A stretch of DNA of 64,000 nt, from contig JAMPHD010000001.1 in NCBI GenBank assembly GCA_023663635.1, forward strand, positions 40,892-104,891, read 5' to 3'. This document shows, piece after piece, positions 15,656 to 25,809 of the stretch. The stretch comes from Acetatifactor muris. GTDB lineage: Bacteria > Bacillota > Clostridia > Lachnospirales > Lachnospiraceae. The position numbers were made by a program, and so were the translations under genes. Below the pieces are notes generated by a model. It worked only from the letters and a program-made list of their open reading frames with translations, searched no databases and was not told the DNA's origin. Position 1 is the stretch's first letter. Each line of letters starts with the position of its first letter.

Positions 15656-15705
15656 ATATCCATGGGAAATATCCAAGGGAAATATCCCATGGATATATCC
15701 CTTGG
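15656..15705. repeat. Interleaved palindromes between tig and clpP
   Basis: Arm A ATATCCATGGGA (15656-15667) is complementary to A' TCCCATGGATAT (15685-15696). Arm B CCAAGGGA (15673-15680) is complementary to B' TCCCTTGG (15698-15705). The order A-B-A'-B' means the two pairings cross, so RNA could form a pseudoknot or switch between hairpins. Confidence 0.7.
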
Positions 15706-15746
15706 GGTGTCCCCTTAACTTTTTATTAAATCCGCCGCTATGGCAT

Positions 15747-15775
15747 TGAAAAAATGTATAGGGTGGGATAAAATG
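15747..15775 (+). promoter_or_regulatory. Promoter of clpP
   Basis: TTGAAA (15747-15752), 17 bases, TAAAAT (15770-15775), 69 bases upstream of the ATG. No CtsR-like direct repeat was seen. Confidence 0.7.
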
Positions 15776-15843
15776 GTAAAGATGCAAGTAAACCGGAATT
15801 TAGGGAGTACCGGGAGCGTATTCCGCAGACGGGAGGAAGAAGA

Positions 15844-16443
15844 ATGAGTTTAGTGCCTTATGTCGTTGAACAGACCAGCAAGGGTGAACGGTCTTATGAT
15901 ATTTATTCCAGACTTTTGAAAGACAGGATCGTATTCTTGGGGGAGGAGGTCAATGAGACCACGGCCAGCCTTGTGGTGGCGCAGCTTTTGTTCCTGGAGG
16001 CCGAGGATCCCGAGAAAGACATCCATCTGTATATCAACAGTCCCGGCGGCAGCGTGACCGCGGGCATGGCGATCTATGACACCATGCGCTACATCAAATG
16101 TGACGTGTCCACCGTATGCATCGGCATGGCGGCCAGCATGGGCGCATTCCTGTTGGCGGGGGGAGCGAAGGGCAAGCGTTTTGCCCTGCCCAACGCGGAG
16201 GTCATGATACATCAGCCCTTGGGCGGCACCAAAGGTCAGGCTACGGAGATTGAGATCGCGGCAAAGCATATTTTGCGCACCAAGGAGAAACTGAACCGCA
16301 TGTTGGCGGAGAACACAGGCAGGGATTATGAGACGATCTGCGCGGACACGGAGCGCGACAACTGGAAGAGCGCGGAGGAGGCCTGTGAGTACGGGCTCAT
16401 CGACAAGGTGATCACCTTCCATGCCGCTCAGGATGAGAAATAA
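15844..16443 (+). CDS. clpP: ATP-dependent Clp protease proteolytic subunit
   Basis: A 199-residue serine peptidase that forms the tetradecameric ClpP barrel. The catalytic triad is visible: Ser in [14 protein letters not shown] (about 97), His in MIHQPLGG (about 122) and Asp in the C-terminal part (NTGRDYETI, about 171). GGGAGGAAGA precedes the ATG. It is followed after 19 bases by clpX, its unfoldase partner. Confidence 0.97.
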   Translation: MSLVPYVVEQTSKGERSYDIYSRLLKDRIVFLGEEVNETTASLVVAQLLFLEAEDPEKDIHLYINSPGGSVTAGMAIYDTMRYIKCDVSTVCIGMAASMGAFLLAGGAKGKRFALPNAEVMIHQPLGGTKGQATEIEIAAKHILRTKEKLNRMLAENTGRDYETICADTERDNWKSAEEACEYGLIDKVITFHAAQDEK

Positions 16444-16462
16444 TAGAAAGCAGGAGTAAACT

Positions 16463-17710
16463 ATGGCAGGAAAGAATACTGACAACAGTATCAGATGTTC
16501 CTTTTGCAACAAGGCGCAGGGGCAGGTCCGCAAGCTGATCGCGGGCCCTGCGGGCGTGTATATCTGTGACGAGTGCGTGGATATCTGCGCGGATATCCTG
16601 GAGGAGGAACTGGAGGACGAGGAGCTCGAGGAGGCGCAGCGCACGGAGATCAATGTGCTCAAGCCCAAGGAGATCAAGAGTTTTCTGGATGAGTATGTCA
16701 TCGGGCAGGAGGCTGCCAAGAAAGCTCTCTCCGTGGCGGTGTACAACCATTATAAACGCGTGACGGCTCCCAAGGATCTCGACGACGTGGAGCTGCAGAA
16801 GAGCAATATCATCATGGTGGGGCCCACCGGTTCCGGCAAGACCTATCTGGCGCAGACTCTGGCCAAGATCATCAATGTGCCCTTTGCCATCGCGGATGCC
16901 ACCACGCTGACGGAGGCCGGCTATGTGGGCGAGGATGTGGAGAATATCCTGTTAAAACTGATACAGGCGGCGGACTACGATGTGGATCGCGCTCAGTTCG
17001 GCATCATCTATATCGATGAGATCGACAAGATCACCAAGAAAGGCGAGAATGTGTCCATCACCAGAGACGTGTCGGGGGAGGGCGTGCAGCAGGCGCTTTT
17101 GAAGATCATCGAGGGCACCGTGGCCAGTGTTCCGCCCCAGGGGGGCAGAAAGCATCCCCATCAGGAACTGATCCAGATCGACACTTCCAATATCCTCTTT
17201 ATCTGCGGCGGCGCGTTTGACGGTCTGGACAAGATCATCGAGACCAGACTGGACAGAAAATCCATCGGATTCAACACGGAGCTCTCGGCCAAATCCGCTG
17301 AGAAGAGCGATGAGATCCTGCAGAAGGTCACGGCGCAGGATCTGGTGAAATTCGGGCTGATCCCGGAGTTTGTGGGACGTGTGCCCATCTGTGTGGCTCT
17401 GGAGGGGCTTGACAGGGACGCGCTCGTGCGGATCTTAAAGGAGCCTAAGAACGCTTTGATCAAGCAGTATCAGAAGTTGTTTGACATGGACGAGGTGGAA
17501 CTCGATTTTGAGCAGGAGGCCATAGAGGCCATCGCGGATCAGGCTTTCGAGAGGAAGACCGGGGCGAGAGGACTGCGCTCCATCATGGAGAGTATCATGA
17601 TGGATATCATGTACGAGATCCCCTCCGATGACAATATTGAGACCTGTATCATCAATAAGGAGGCTGTGGAAGGCGGTGATCCGCTGACCATCCGCAGGGA
17701 ACCGGCATGA
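16463..17710 (+). CDS. clpX: ClpX unfoldase ATPase
   Basis: A 415-residue AAA+ unfoldase that feeds substrates to ClpP. An N-terminal zinc-binding domain ([10 protein letters not shown]... CDECVDIC) is followed by Walker [16 protein letters not shown] (about 116-130), Walker [11 protein letters not shown] and the ClpP-docking IGF loop (KSIGFNTE, about 266-273). Length is normal. It overlaps engB by 4 bases. lon, often placed between clpX and engB in Firmicutes, is absent here. Confidence 0.97.
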   Translation: MAGKNTDNSIRCSFCNKAQGQVRKLIAGPAGVYICDECVDICADILEEELEDEELEEAQRTEINVLKPKEIKSFLDEYVIGQEAAKKALSVAVYNHYKRVTAPKDLDDVELQKSNIIMVGPTGSGKTYLAQTLAKIINVPFAIADATTLTEAGYVGEDVENILLKLIQAADYDVDRAQFGIIYIDEIDKITKKGENVSITRDVSGEGVQQALLKIIEGTVASVPPQGGRKHPHQELIQIDTSNILFICGGAFDGLDKIIETRLDRKSIGFNTELSAKSAEKSDEILQKVTAQDLVKFGLIPEFVGRVPICVALEGLDRDALVRILKEPKNALIKQYQKLFDMDEVELDFEQEAIEAIADQAFERKTGARGLRSIMESIMMDIMYEIPSDDNIETCIINKEAVEGGDPLTIRREPA

Positions 17711-18327
17711 TCATCCGAAACGTAAATCTGGAGACGGTGTGCGGTATCACCAGCAAATTGCCCGAGAATGTCCACCCGGAGGTGGCATTTGCGGGCAAAA
17801 GTAATGTGGGAAAGTCCTCGCTGATCAATTCGCTGATGAACCGCAAGTCCCTTGCCCGCACCAGTTCTCAGCCGGGCAAGACGCAGACGATCAACTTCTA
17901 TAATATCAACAACGAACTCTATCTGGTGGATCTGCCGGGTTACGGCTACGCCAAGGCCAACGAGAAGGTGAAGGCGCAGTGGGGCAGGATGGTGGAGAAC
18001 TATCTGCACAGGTCCAGGCAGCTTAAGCTCGTGTTCCTGCTCATTGACATCCGTCATGAGCCGGGCTCCAATGACGTGATCATGTATGATTGGATCAAAC
18101 GTCACGGCTATCAACCCATTATCATAGCCACCAAGTTGGACAAGATCAAGAGGAGTCAGATCGACAAACAGTTAAAGCTGATCCGTGTGACATTAAAAGC
18201 CGGGGGAGATACTGTCATGATCCCTTTTTCGGCGTCCACCGGACAGGGCAAAGAAGAGATTTATAAGATTTTGGACGGCATTTTGGAGGACGAGGCAGAT
18301 GAGGAAGTACATAAAGGCAACGATTAA
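17707..18327 (+). CDS. engB: EngB/YsxC ribosome-biogenesis GTPase
   Basis: A 206-residue TRAFAC GTPase required for 50S subunit assembly. G1 is [14 protein letters not shown] (about 35-48), G2/G3 [13 protein letters not shown] with [10 protein letters not shown], and G4 TKLDK. It is translationally coupled to clpX (4-base overlap) and overlaps the AI-2E transporter gene by 29 bases. Confidence 0.95.
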   Translation: MIIRNVNLETVCGITSKLPENVHPEVAFAGKSNVGKSSLINSLMNRKSLARTSSQPGKTQTINFYNINNELYLVDLPGYGYAKANEKVKAQWGRMVENYLHRSRQLKLVFLLIDIRHEPGSNDVIMYDWIKRHGYQPIIIATKLDKIKRSQIDKQLKLIRVTLKAGGDTVMIPFSASTGQGKEEIYKILDGILEDEADEEVHKGND

Positions 18328-19495
18328 TCTGGTCATAGCGCTGATCATTTTCCTGCTGATCATTTTCTTGGCGCCGAGACTCTTGGTGTTCTTTGCGCCC
18401 TTTGTGGCCGGTTGGATCGTGGCGCTGATCGCAAGTCCTCTTGTACATTTCTTTGAATCTAAGTTAAAGATCAAACGCAAGGCCGGCAGCGTGGTGGTGA
18501 TCGTGTCGGTGATCGGTCTGGTGGTATTGATCCTGTATCTGGCGGGCGCCAAACTCACCACGGAGGTGGTGGGGCTGGTGAATGAGCTCCCTGACATTTG
18601 GGAAAACGCGGAGGAGGATTTCGCGGAGATATCCCAAAAACTCAGCGTGATCTACAATAAACTGCCAGAGGATCTGCAGCAGAGGATCGCGGGATTGGGA
18701 GACGACATCACCGAATATCTGGGAGACTTTATGGGTAATGTGAGTCTGCCTACCATTGCGGCGGTGGGTAATTTCGCAAAACAACTGCCCTCCATTTTGA
18801 TCGGAGTGATCATGGCGCTTTTGTCCTCCTATCTGTTTGTGGCGGAGAGGCATAATATCACCGCATGGTTTGTCAGGGTCATGCCCGAGGGGCTCATAAA
18901 CCGTTACAGGATCATCAAGCGCAGTCTGGTGAAGGCTGTGGGGGGATATCTCAAGGCGCAGCTCAGGATCGAACTGTGGATGTATCTGCTGTTGGTGATC
19001 GGTCTGACGATCCTGCGGGTGGATTACGCGCTGCTCATCGCGTTGGGGATCGCGTTTCTGGACTTTATTCCTTTTTTTGGCACGGGCACGGTGTTAGTGC
19101 CCTGGGCGCTCATCAAGATCCTGAGTTCAGATTATTCTATGGCTGTGGGACTCCTCATCATCTGGGGAGTGGGGCAGTTGGCCCGTCAATTGATCCAACC
19201 CAAGATCGTGGGGGAATCCATCGGCGTGGCGCCCATTCCCACTCTGTTCCTGCTCTATATCGGATATAAACTGGGGAGTGTGGTCGGCATGATCGTGGCG
19301 GTGCCCATCGGGCTGATTGTCTACACCATGTATGAGGAGGGCGCGTTTGACACGACCCGCAACAGTATATTGATCCTGGTGAACGGCCTGAACCGGTTTC
19401 GCAGGTTGGAGCCGGAGGATCTGACAGATGTGGAGCGGAGGGAGCAGACGGACGCGGACCGGACGAGACAGGCGGAAACGGACGGGACGGAATAG
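18299..19495 (+). CDS. AI-2E family transporter (UPF0118)
   Basis: A 398-residue polytopic membrane protein: two N-terminal helices (about 8-45), a cytoplasmic/periplasmic middle part (about 85-150) and five to six further helices. The family end motif region is visible in FFGTGTVLVPWALI and QLIQPKIVGESIGVAP. Members export diverse small substrates; autoinducer export is shown only for some. The C-terminal tail is Glu/Arg/Thr-rich and looks disordered. Its start lies inside engB, so the two genes are coupled. Confidence 0.88.
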   Translation: MRKYIKATINLVIALIIFLLIIFLAPRLLVFFAPFVAGWIVALIASPLVHFFESKLKIKRKAGSVVVIVSVIGLVVLILYLAGAKLTTEVVGLVNELPDIWENAEEDFAEISQKLSVIYNKLPEDLQQRIAGLGDDITEYLGDFMGNVSLPTIAAVGNFAKQLPSILIGVIMALLSSYLFVAERHNITAWFVRVMPEGLINRYRIIKRSLVKAVGGYLKAQLRIELWMYLLLVIGLTILRVDYALLIALGIAFLDFIPFFGTGTVLVPWALIKILSSDYSMAVGLLIIWGVGQLARQLIQPKIVGESIGVAPIPTLFLLYIGYKLGSVVGMIVAVPIGLIVYTMYEEGAFDTTRNSILILVNGLNRFRRLEPEDLTDVERREQTDADRTRQAETDGTE

Positions 19496-19525
19496 AATAG
19501 GCGGCTTTCGAGAGGGAGGAGCCTT

Positions 19526-20263
19526 ATGCGGAATATCAGACTTATATTGCAGTATGAGGGCGCCGGATATCAGGGATGGCAGCGGCAGACGTCCTCGGAC
19601 AATACCATACAGGGAAAGTTGGAGACCCTGCTCTCGAGAATGTGCGGGGAACCGATCGAACTGCAGGGCAGCGGCAGGACGGACGCGGGCGTCCACGCGT
19701 TGGGACAGGTGGCCAATTTTCATACGGAATGCGACATGCCCGTGGAGGAGATGATTCGCTATATCAACCGCTATCTGCCGGCGGACATCGCTGTGGTGGA
19801 TATCGCGGAGGCGGCGCCGAGATTTCACAGCAGGCTGAACGCGAAGGGCAAGCATTACGAGTATTGCGTCATCAACAGCGCCGTGCCGGATGTATTTCGC
19901 AGACGATACGCATTGGAAGTGCCGGAGCAGTTGGACGTGGCGGCCATGCAAAGGGCGGCCGGACTGCTCTTGGGTGAGCATGATTTCAAGAGTTTTACCT
20001 CCGCCAAGAGGGGGAAGAAGTCCACGGTGCGCAGGATTGATGAGCTGACCATAGAGCGGGAGGGCAGTCTGCTCCGGTTTTCTTTCAGGGGCAATGGGTT
20101 TCTGTATCATATGATACGGATCATTATGGGGACTCTGCTGGAAGTGGGCAGAGGAGAGCGCAGCCCGGAGAGCATGACGGAGATCCTCGCCGCGCGGAAC
20201 CGGGAACGCGCGGGCGCCTTGGCGCCGGCCAAGGGATTGACACTGGTGGAAGTGTTTTTCTAA
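19526..20263 (+). CDS. truA: tRNA pseudouridine synthase A
   Basis: A 245-residue enzyme that makes pseudouridine at tRNA positions 38-40. The catalytic Asp is in GSGRTDAGVHALGQVA (about 52), and FKSFTSAKRGKKSTVR and FLYHMIRIIMGTLLEVG are typical of the family. GAGGGAGGAGCCTT precedes the ATG. It closes the clpP-to-truA gene group before a clear terminator. Confidence 0.95.
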   Translation: MRNIRLILQYEGAGYQGWQRQTSSDNTIQGKLETLLSRMCGEPIELQGSGRTDAGVHALGQVANFHTECDMPVEEMIRYINRYLPADIAVVDIAEAAPRFHSRLNAKGKHYEYCVINSAVPDVFRRRYALEVPEQLDVAAMQRAAGLLLGEHDFKSFTSAKRGKKSTVRRIDELTIEREGSLLRFSFRGNGFLYHMIRIIMGTLLEVGRGERSPESMTEILAARNRERAGALAPAKGLTLVEVFF

Positions 20264-20302
20264 AAAATTTTAACAAATTAAACAGAATTTTGAAACTTTT
20301 TA

Positions 20303-20340
20303 CCCCTCAGAGACGTCTAATACTATGAGGGGATTTTTTT
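20303..20340 (+). terminator. Terminator of truA
   Basis: CCCCTCA (20303-20309) pairs with TGAGGGG (20326-20332), followed by A and seven Ts. The rest of the spacer to 20516 is AT-rich, with no other gene seen. Confidence 0.8.
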
Positions 20341-20516
20341 GTCGAAAGGACATGTCAGTTTATAAAATTTTAATAATTATTTTGCAAAAAATATGCAGTG
20401 TTTTGCTAGACTAAGATGGGAACGGTGGATCGGGCCCCGGTCTTGGCAGGACACATGGCGGAAAGGAGCCAAGTGCCGAGGGGCAATGTGGAGAGATGAA
20501 CAGCGGAGTGGATAAG

Positions 20517-21215
20517 ATGGAGAAGAATATTGTGGTGTACAATGACAATACGGGTGTTTCGGGGAAGATGGCGCCTCTTTTGTCAGGGGAAAATATACAC
20601 ATGAAGGTGGCGGAGAGTCTGGACGAACTGCTGATCCTTTTGAAGGGGGAGCGGATGCATCTCGTGTTGATCGATGTGGAGCTCTCCGGCAATGACTGGT
20701 GCAGCGGAGTGGAAGTGTTGGCCCTGATCCGCAGCAGAAGCAGTGTTCCCATCATCGTCATCTCCGATCAGAGCGCGGAGAGCGCCAAGATCATGGCCCT
20801 GAACGCGGGGGCGGATGACTATGTGGTGGCAGACTGCAATCCCCTTGTGCTGTTGGCCCGGATCAAATGTCAACTGCGCCGGTATCTCCAACTTGTGAAT
20901 ATGAGGAAAAATATAGACAGCATCTACACGGTGGACGGATTGGAGGTCAATGATCTCTCCCGCAGAGTCACCGTGGAGGGCAGGGAGGTGAAACTCACGC
21001 CCATCGAATATCAGATTTTGAAACTGCTCGTGCAGGAGAAAGGCAAAGTCCTCTCTATTGAAAGGATCTATGAGTCCATCTGGCATATGCAGCCCATCGG
21101 CGCAGACAATACCATCGCGGTCCATATCCGGCATATTCGGGAGAAGATAGAGCGCAATCCCAAGGAGCCTTACTATCTCAAGGTAGTATGGGGGATCGGT
21201 TACAAAGTCGGATAG
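20517..21215 (+). CDS. OmpR/PhoB-type response regulator with an atypical receiver
   Basis: A 232-residue protein: receiver domain (about 1-115) and winged-helix DNA-binding domain (about 130-230, with LTPIEYQILKLLVQEKGKVLSIERIYESIW and NTIAVHIRHIREKI). The phospho-acceptor Asp survives in LVLIDVELSG, but the first acidic pair is YNDN instead of xDDD, and the invariant Lys near KPF is replaced (DDYVVADCNP). Phosphorylation control is therefore doubtful. No histidine kinase is adjacent. The start at 20517 has GGAG 8 bases up; an ATG at 20496 is possible. Confidence 0.85.
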   Translation: MEKNIVVYNDNTGVSGKMAPLLSGENIHMKVAESLDELLILLKGERMHLVLIDVELSGNDWCSGVEVLALIRSRSSVPIIVISDQSAESAKIMALNAGADDYVVADCNPLVLLARIKCQLRRYLQLVNMRKNIDSIYTVDGLEVNDLSRRVTVEGREVKLTPIEYQILKLLVQEKGKVLSIERIYESIWHMQPIGADNTIAVHIRHIREKIERNPKEPYYLKVVWGIGYKVG

Positions 21216-21228
21216 CGGAGGCATGAAG

Positions 21229-22002
21229 ATGGAGCGCGGAAAGGAAGAAAGTTGGCAGGGGGTGAGCGGCGGCACACTGAAGATCATCGCCGTGGTCACC
21301 ATGCTGATCGATCATATAGCGGCGACGGTGTTGATGCGGATGCTGCGCATTGAGTATGATCCTGAATTGTATATGGTCTACAGGGTCATGCGTCAGATCG
21401 GGCGCATTGCTTTTCCAATATATTGTTTTATGTTGGTGGAGGGGCTGACGCACACCCGAAACAGATGGAAATACGCGGCCAGACTCGGAGGGATGGCGTT
21501 GGTCAGCGAGATTCCCTTTGATCTGGCGTTTCGCAGCGCCGTGTTGGAGACGGGATATCAGAATGTGTTTTTTACGCTGACGATCGGTCTGGTGACGCTG
21601 GGCGCGTGGGAGGAGATCGAGAGCAGATTCCCGTTTGGGATCGCGTCGCGGCCCCGGATGTGGCTCAGATATCTGCTGATGTCCGTTACGGGGGCGGCGG
21701 GCATGGGATTGGCGGCGTTTCTCAAGACGGACTACGGTTGGAGCGGCGTGGCCTGTATCCTGATACTGTATTGGTTCCGCAGGGTACGGGCGCTGCAGTT
21801 GGTCATGGGTTATCTGGCCTTCGTGGCATTGTTGGATGAGGTGATGGCGTTTCCCGCCTTTGTGGCATTGGCTCTGTACCGGGGGCGGAAGGGTGTTTCG
21901 AGCAAGGTCTTTTTCTACGGTTTTTATCCGGTACATCTGCTTTTGCTATATTTGACCTGCGTGATCCTGGAAATTGCCCGGGTTCCGGCAGTATACAGAT
22001 AG
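21229..22002 (+). CDS. TraX-family membrane protein
   Basis: A 257-residue polytopic membrane protein with the TraX features: LKIIAVVTMLIDHIA near the start, RIAFPIYCFMLVEG, and GWSGVACILILYWF. TraX acetylates F pilin, but chromosomal Firmicute members have no known substrate. The orphan pilin-like protein 11 kb away is one speculative target. GGAGG lies 7 bases before ATG 21229; an ATG 6 bases earlier would sit on the SD. It follows the response regulator closely and is probably co-transcribed with it. Confidence 0.85.
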   Translation: MERGKEESWQGVSGGTLKIIAVVTMLIDHIAATVLMRMLRIEYDPELYMVYRVMRQIGRIAFPIYCFMLVEGLTHTRNRWKYAARLGGMALVSEIPFDLAFRSAVLETGYQNVFFTLTIGLVTLGAWEEIESRFPFGIASRPRMWLRYLLMSVTGAAGMGLAAFLKTDYGWSGVACILILYWFRRVRALQLVMGYLAFVALLDEVMAFPAFVALALYRGRKGVSSKVFFYGFYPVHLLLLYLTCVILEIARVPAVYR

Positions 22003-22006
22003 TGAG

Positions 22007-22028
22007 ACTCCCGTTTTCGCGGGAGTTT
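22007..22028 (+). terminator. Terminator after traX-like gene
   Basis: ACTCCCG (22007-22013) pairs with CGGGAGT (22020-22026) around TTTTCG, followed by TT. Confidence 0.7.
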
Positions 22029-22061
22029 CGTAATATTATATGAAATCCGGATATTCTTTCG

Positions 22062-22090
22062 TTGACTAATTGTGCAAAACTGTGTAAAAT
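22062..22090 (+). promoter_or_regulatory. Promoter of the GH105 gene
   Basis: TTGACT (22062-22067), 17 bases, TAAAAT (22085-22090), 44 bases upstream of the ATG. Confidence 0.7.
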
Positions 22091-22133
22091 AGATTATAAC
22101 TCTATAATAAATCAGGCCACGGAGGATACATAA

Positions 22134-23276
22134 ATGCAAATGCCAATTTTTGAACGGTATATCGATGAATTGATCGAGAAGAGTACGTTGGATGTTCCCG
22201 CATGGAACATTGAGAAAGCCAGGGAAGGGAAGGTTTCCGGATGGAATTACATAGACGGTTGCATGATCCTGGCGCTTCTGGAGATCTACAGCGCCACGGG
22301 TGAGAAGAAGTATTATGAGTTCGCGGATGCCTTTATCGACCACAGGGTGCAGGAGGACGGCTCCATCAACGGCTATTCCGTGGAAGAGTACAATATCGAC
22401 AATGTCAATGCGGGCAAGACCCTGTTCGCCCTGTATGAGATCAACGGCAAGGAGAAGTACAGAAAGGCCATCGATCTGATCTACAGCCAGGTGCAGAATC
22501 AGCCCCGCACGGAGGAGGGCAATTTCTGGCACAAGAAGATCTACCCCAATCAGGTATGGCTCGACGGCATGTATATGGGACAGCCGTTTTACATGGAGTA
22601 TGAGACAAGATTCAACGATAAGAAGAATTATCAGGATATCTTCGGGCAGTTTGCCAATGTGGTGAAACATATCCGCGATGAGAAGACCGGACTGTACTAT
22701 CATGGCTACGATGCCTCCAAATCCGTCTTCTGGTGTGACAAAGAGACGGGACTCTCTCAGAACTTCTGGTTGAGGGCGCTTGGGTGGTATTCCATGGCTC
22801 TTCTGGACACGCTGAACAAATGTGATCCCGGGGAGGAGTGGAAGGCAGAGTATGACAATCTGAAACAGGTGTTCAACGATCTGATCGACTCCATGCTGAA
22901 ATTCCAGGATGAGAGCGGTATGTGGTATCAGCTTCCCGCAAGAGGCGGCGAGGAGCCCAACTACCTGGAGACCAGCGGCAGCGCCATCATGGCTTATTCG
23001 CTGCTCAAGGGCGTGCGACTCGGTTTCCTGCCGGAGAGCTACAGAGAGTATGGCCTGAAGGCGTTTAACGGTATCTGCGACAGATATCTGAAGGAGAAGG
23101 ACGGCCATCTGAGTCTGGGCGGCATCTGTCTGGTGGCAGGCCTCGGTCCGGCAAATAATCCCCGCAGGGACGGCAGCTTTGAGTATTATATGTCGGAGCC
23201 CATTGTGGAGGACGACGCGAAGGGTGTGGGGCCTTTGCTCTTAGCTTACACGGAGATGCGCAGACTGGCAGATTAA
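22134..23276 (+). CDS. GH105 family unsaturated rhamnogalacturonyl hydrolase
   Basis: A 380-residue alpha/alpha-barrel glycoside hydrolase. QVWLDGMYMGQPFYMEY (about 138-154; the Asp is the general acid of YteR-type enzymes), HGYDASKS, FWLRALGWYSMALLDTL and LETSGSAIMAYSLLKGVRLG are GH105 hallmarks. It removes unsaturated uronic acids left by pectate or rhamnogalacturonan lyases. There is no signal peptide, so it works on imported oligosaccharides in the cytoplasm. GGAGGATACATAA precedes the ATG. No lyase or sugar transporter is adjacent; a chemoreceptor follows after 37 bases. Confidence 0.9.
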   Translation: MQMPIFERYIDELIEKSTLDVPAWNIEKAREGKVSGWNYIDGCMILALLEIYSATGEKKYYEFADAFIDHRVQEDGSINGYSVEEYNIDNVNAGKTLFALYEINGKEKYRKAIDLIYSQVQNQPRTEEGNFWHKKIYPNQVWLDGMYMGQPFYMEYETRFNDKKNYQDIFGQFANVVKHIRDEKTGLYYHGYDASKSVFWCDKETGLSQNFWLRALGWYSMALLDTLNKCDPGEEWKAEYDNLKQVFNDLIDSMLKFQDESGMWYQLPARGGEEPNYLETSGSAIMAYSLLKGVRLGFLPESYREYGLKAFNGICDRYLKEKDGHLSLGGICLVAGLGPANNPRRDGSFEYYMSEPIVEDDAKGVGPLLLAYTEMRRLAD

Positions 23277-23313
23277 CAGAATACATTTCATATAAGGCAG
23301 AAGGAGATCCGGC

Positions 23314-25017
23314 ATGATGAAAAAGAAAAATTTTTTTCAATCCATCAAATTCAAATTAGTTTTGATCACGGCGCTCATCTGCCTTATATTATTGGTTGTC
23401 ATCACCGTGTTCCTCATCAGGTCTTCCAAGGGAAATTACAGTGAAATGACTCACAGCTATATCTGTGATCTGGCCATTGCTTACGGCGGTCAGGTGGAGA
23501 ACGCGGTGGAGGAATTGGGATCTGACGCAATCTTTACGCCGGAAGTGTTGGGCAATATGTTGGAGGGTGTGGGGGTCAGCGGGATGTCCACTTCCTATGC
23601 CTATCTTGTGGACTCCGAGGGGATCATACTATATCATCCCGATGCGGAGAAGATAGGCAGCAAAGCGGACAACGCAGTGGTTGCGGGGCTTGTGGAGGAT
23701 CTTCGGTCGGGGATCATCCGTGATCCCGGCACGGAGGAGTACAAGGATGCCGGGACCGTGCGGTACACGGGGTATTTTGTGAATGCAGAGGGCAGTTTTA
23801 TCCTGCTCGTGACGGTGGATGAGACGGATGTGATGGCTCCGTTTTCGGCGCTCGTGGCTCAGGCCAATGTGCTGAATGTCTCATTCGGCCTGATTGCCGT
23901 GGCGGGAGTATTCATCATCATCAATATCATGATGGCATCCCTGCAGTTTGGCATCAATTCCGTGGACAGACTGGCGGAGATGGATTTCACGACTCCAAAT
24001 GCGGAAAAGGAGCAAAAGTATCTGCGGCGCGGGGATGAGATAGGCGATATCCTGCGGGCAGTGGTCATGCTGCGCGGCAAGTTGGCGGATGTGTTAGACG
24101 GTCTGGAGCGGCAGAGCAGCGATCTCTTCCGTGAGGCGGAGCAGTTGAGCGTTTCCGCAAAGGATACCGGAGCGGGAGTGCATGATATTGAGAAGGCTGT
24201 GTCTGAGATGGCCATCGGCGCCACGACACAGGCAGAGGAGACTCAGCGCGCCACGGAGAGCGTCATAGACATCGGCAATATGATCGAGGCAGCCTATGAG
24301 AGCACAAAGGTATTGGCCGGGGACGCGGACAATGTCAAGCAGCAGGGCCAGGACGCCAACCGGATACTGAATGAGTTGGTGTCGGGGCAGCAGGCTATGG
24401 TGGACAACATCAATGTGGTCTATGACAAGACCAAGGAGGCCAATGATTCCGCCAAGAGGATTTCCGAGGTTGTGGAACTGATCACGGAGTTGGCCAGTGA
24501 GACCAATCTGCTCTCCCTGAACGCGTCCATAGAGGCGGCCAGAGCCGGGGAGGCGGGAAGAGGCTTTGCGGTGGTGGCTGAAAATATCAAGAAACTGGCG
24601 GAGCAGACTACCGATTCCGCCACGGATATAGACGCGATCGTTCAGGAGTTGGAGATGCGGTCCGAGGAGACCGTGGAGAAGACGGATGCCGTGAAGGGGC
24701 TCGTGGACAGACAGGAAAAAGAAATGCAGCGCACGGTGGGTATCCTGCACAACGTGATCACCAATATCAATCATTTGATCGAGAGAGTGGATGATGTGGT
24801 CAACAATATCCGACAGATCGACCAGTCCAAGGAGAGTGTGGTGGATGTCATTCAAAATCTGTCCGCGGTATCGCAGCAGAACGCGGCGGCTACTCAGGAG
24901 ACCAACGCGTCCACGGCGGTGACTTTGGAGACTATAGACGCGATCGCGGAGAATGCCGTGCGGCTTAAGAACATAGCGGAAGAGTTGGAGACGGAGATGA
25001 AGAAGTTCAAGATATGA
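23314..25017 (+). CDS. Methyl-accepting chemotaxis protein
   Basis: A 567-residue transmembrane chemoreceptor: TM1 about 13-34, an extracytoplasmic sensor of about 150 residues with a single-Cache look ([21 protein letters not shown]), TM2 about 188-212, a HAMP-like linker, then the coiled-coil signalling domain. The hairpin tip holds [20 protein letters not shown] then [16 protein letters not shown], the CheA/CheW contact region. There is no C-terminal CheR-tethering pentapeptide. It follows the GH105 gene by 37 bases, so it may sense a pectin-derived sugar; that is inference. GAAGGAGATCCGGC precedes the ATG. Confidence 0.93.
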   Translation: MMKKKNFFQSIKFKLVLITALICLILLVVITVFLIRSSKGNYSEMTHSYICDLAIAYGGQVENAVEELGSDAIFTPEVLGNMLEGVGVSGMSTSYAYLVDSEGIILYHPDAEKIGSKADNAVVAGLVEDLRSGIIRDPGTEEYKDAGTVRYTGYFVNAEGSFILLVTVDETDVMAPFSALVAQANVLNVSFGLIAVAGVFIIINIMMASLQFGINSVDRLAEMDFTTPNAEKEQKYLRRGDEIGDILRAVVMLRGKLADVLDGLERQSSDLFREAEQLSVSAKDTGAGVHDIEKAVSEMAIGATTQAEETQRATESVIDIGNMIEAAYESTKVLAGDADNVKQQGQDANRILNELVSGQQAMVDNINVVYDKTKEANDSAKRISEVVELITELASETNLLSLNASIEAARAGEAGRGFAVVAENIKKLAEQTTDSATDIDAIVQELEMRSEETVEKTDAVKGLVDRQEKEMQRTVGILHNVITNINHLIERVDDVVNNIRQIDQSKESVVDVIQNLSAVSQQNAAATQETNASTAVTLETIDAIAENAVRLKNIAEELETEMKKFKI

Positions 25018-25062
25018 ATTTGAGATCCGGATTGGAATCCGAAATTCCGGATTCGATATGTA

Positions 25063-25623
25063 TTACAGAATCCCCAAATGTTCCAGCAGGATCTTGCAGC
25101 CCATGGCGATCAGAATGATGCCGCCGGCCAGTTCGGCTTTGCTCTTATATCTGATGCCGAAGACATTTCCCACCTTGACGCCTATTGCGGAGAGGGTGAA
25201 AGTGATCATGCCGATAAAGCATACGGCGGGGAGGATCCGTACCCGCAGAAAGGCAAAGGACACACCAACGGCAAGGGCATCTATGCTCGTGGCCACGGCC
25301 AAAAGGAACATGGTTTTGATATCCAGTGAATCATCAGCGCTTTCCGTATCTTTGGAGAGCGCTTCTTTTATCATGGAGAGACCGATAACGCATAAGAGTA
25401 CAAAGGCGATCCAGTGGTCAACAGATGTGATGTATTGCTCAAATTGACTGCCCAACAGATAACCCGCCGCGGGCATGAGCGCCTGAAATACACCGAACCA
25501 CAGACCCACGACACAGGCTTTGGACAGGGTGATCTTCTTCATGGCAAGTCCCTTACAGATGGAGACGGCAAAGGCATCCATGGACAGACCCACGGCGATC
25601 AGAAACAGACTTGGTAAACTCAT
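25063..25623 (-). CDS. mntP: MntP-type manganese efflux pump
   Basis: A 186-residue protein with six membrane helices in two related halves. Each half begins with the DAFAVS/DALAVG pair ([17 protein letters not shown] and [16 protein letters not shown]), whose Asp residues define MntP. It exports Mn(II). The start at 25623 has GAGGG 7 bases up; two in-frame ATGs further upstream lack an SD. I looked for a yybP-ykoY manganese riboswitch in the spacer upstream and did not recognise one. Confidence 0.9.
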   Translation of the reverse strand: MSLPSLFLIAVGLSMDAFAVSICKGLAMKKITLSKACVVGLWFGVFQALMPAAGYLLGSQFEQYITSVDHWIAFVLLCVIGLSMIKEALSKDTESADDSLDIKTMFLLAVATSIDALAVGVSFAFLRVRILPAVCFIGMITFTLSAIGVKVGNVFGIRYKSKAELAGGIILIAMGCKILLEHLGIL

Positions 25624-25756
25624 GATGACCCTCATTTCCACATTGGTATTTTATTCCATTATATGCAATGAACGCGGCAAATGCAATACCGGAAAAAGTT
25701 CGTTTCATTCATTGCCGTCAGATACGGGACAACATGCGCCGAAAACTGTCCCGTGC

Positions 25757-25787
25757 TAAAAAGAGCCGGCTCCTCTGAGCCGGCTCT
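25757..25787 (-). terminator. Terminator of the cold-shock gene
   Basis: On the minus strand AGAGCCGGCT and AGCCGGCTCT pair perfectly over 10 bp around a 6-base loop and run into TTTTT, 22 bases after the csp stop codon. Confidence 0.9.
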
Positions 25788-25809
25788 CCGCGTTTGTCTG
25801 CAAGAAAGA

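Noticed and set aside
25624-25756. Manganese (yybP-ykoY) riboswitch upstream of mntP
   Set aside because: The expected conserved loops could not be found in the spacer, only weak pairing.
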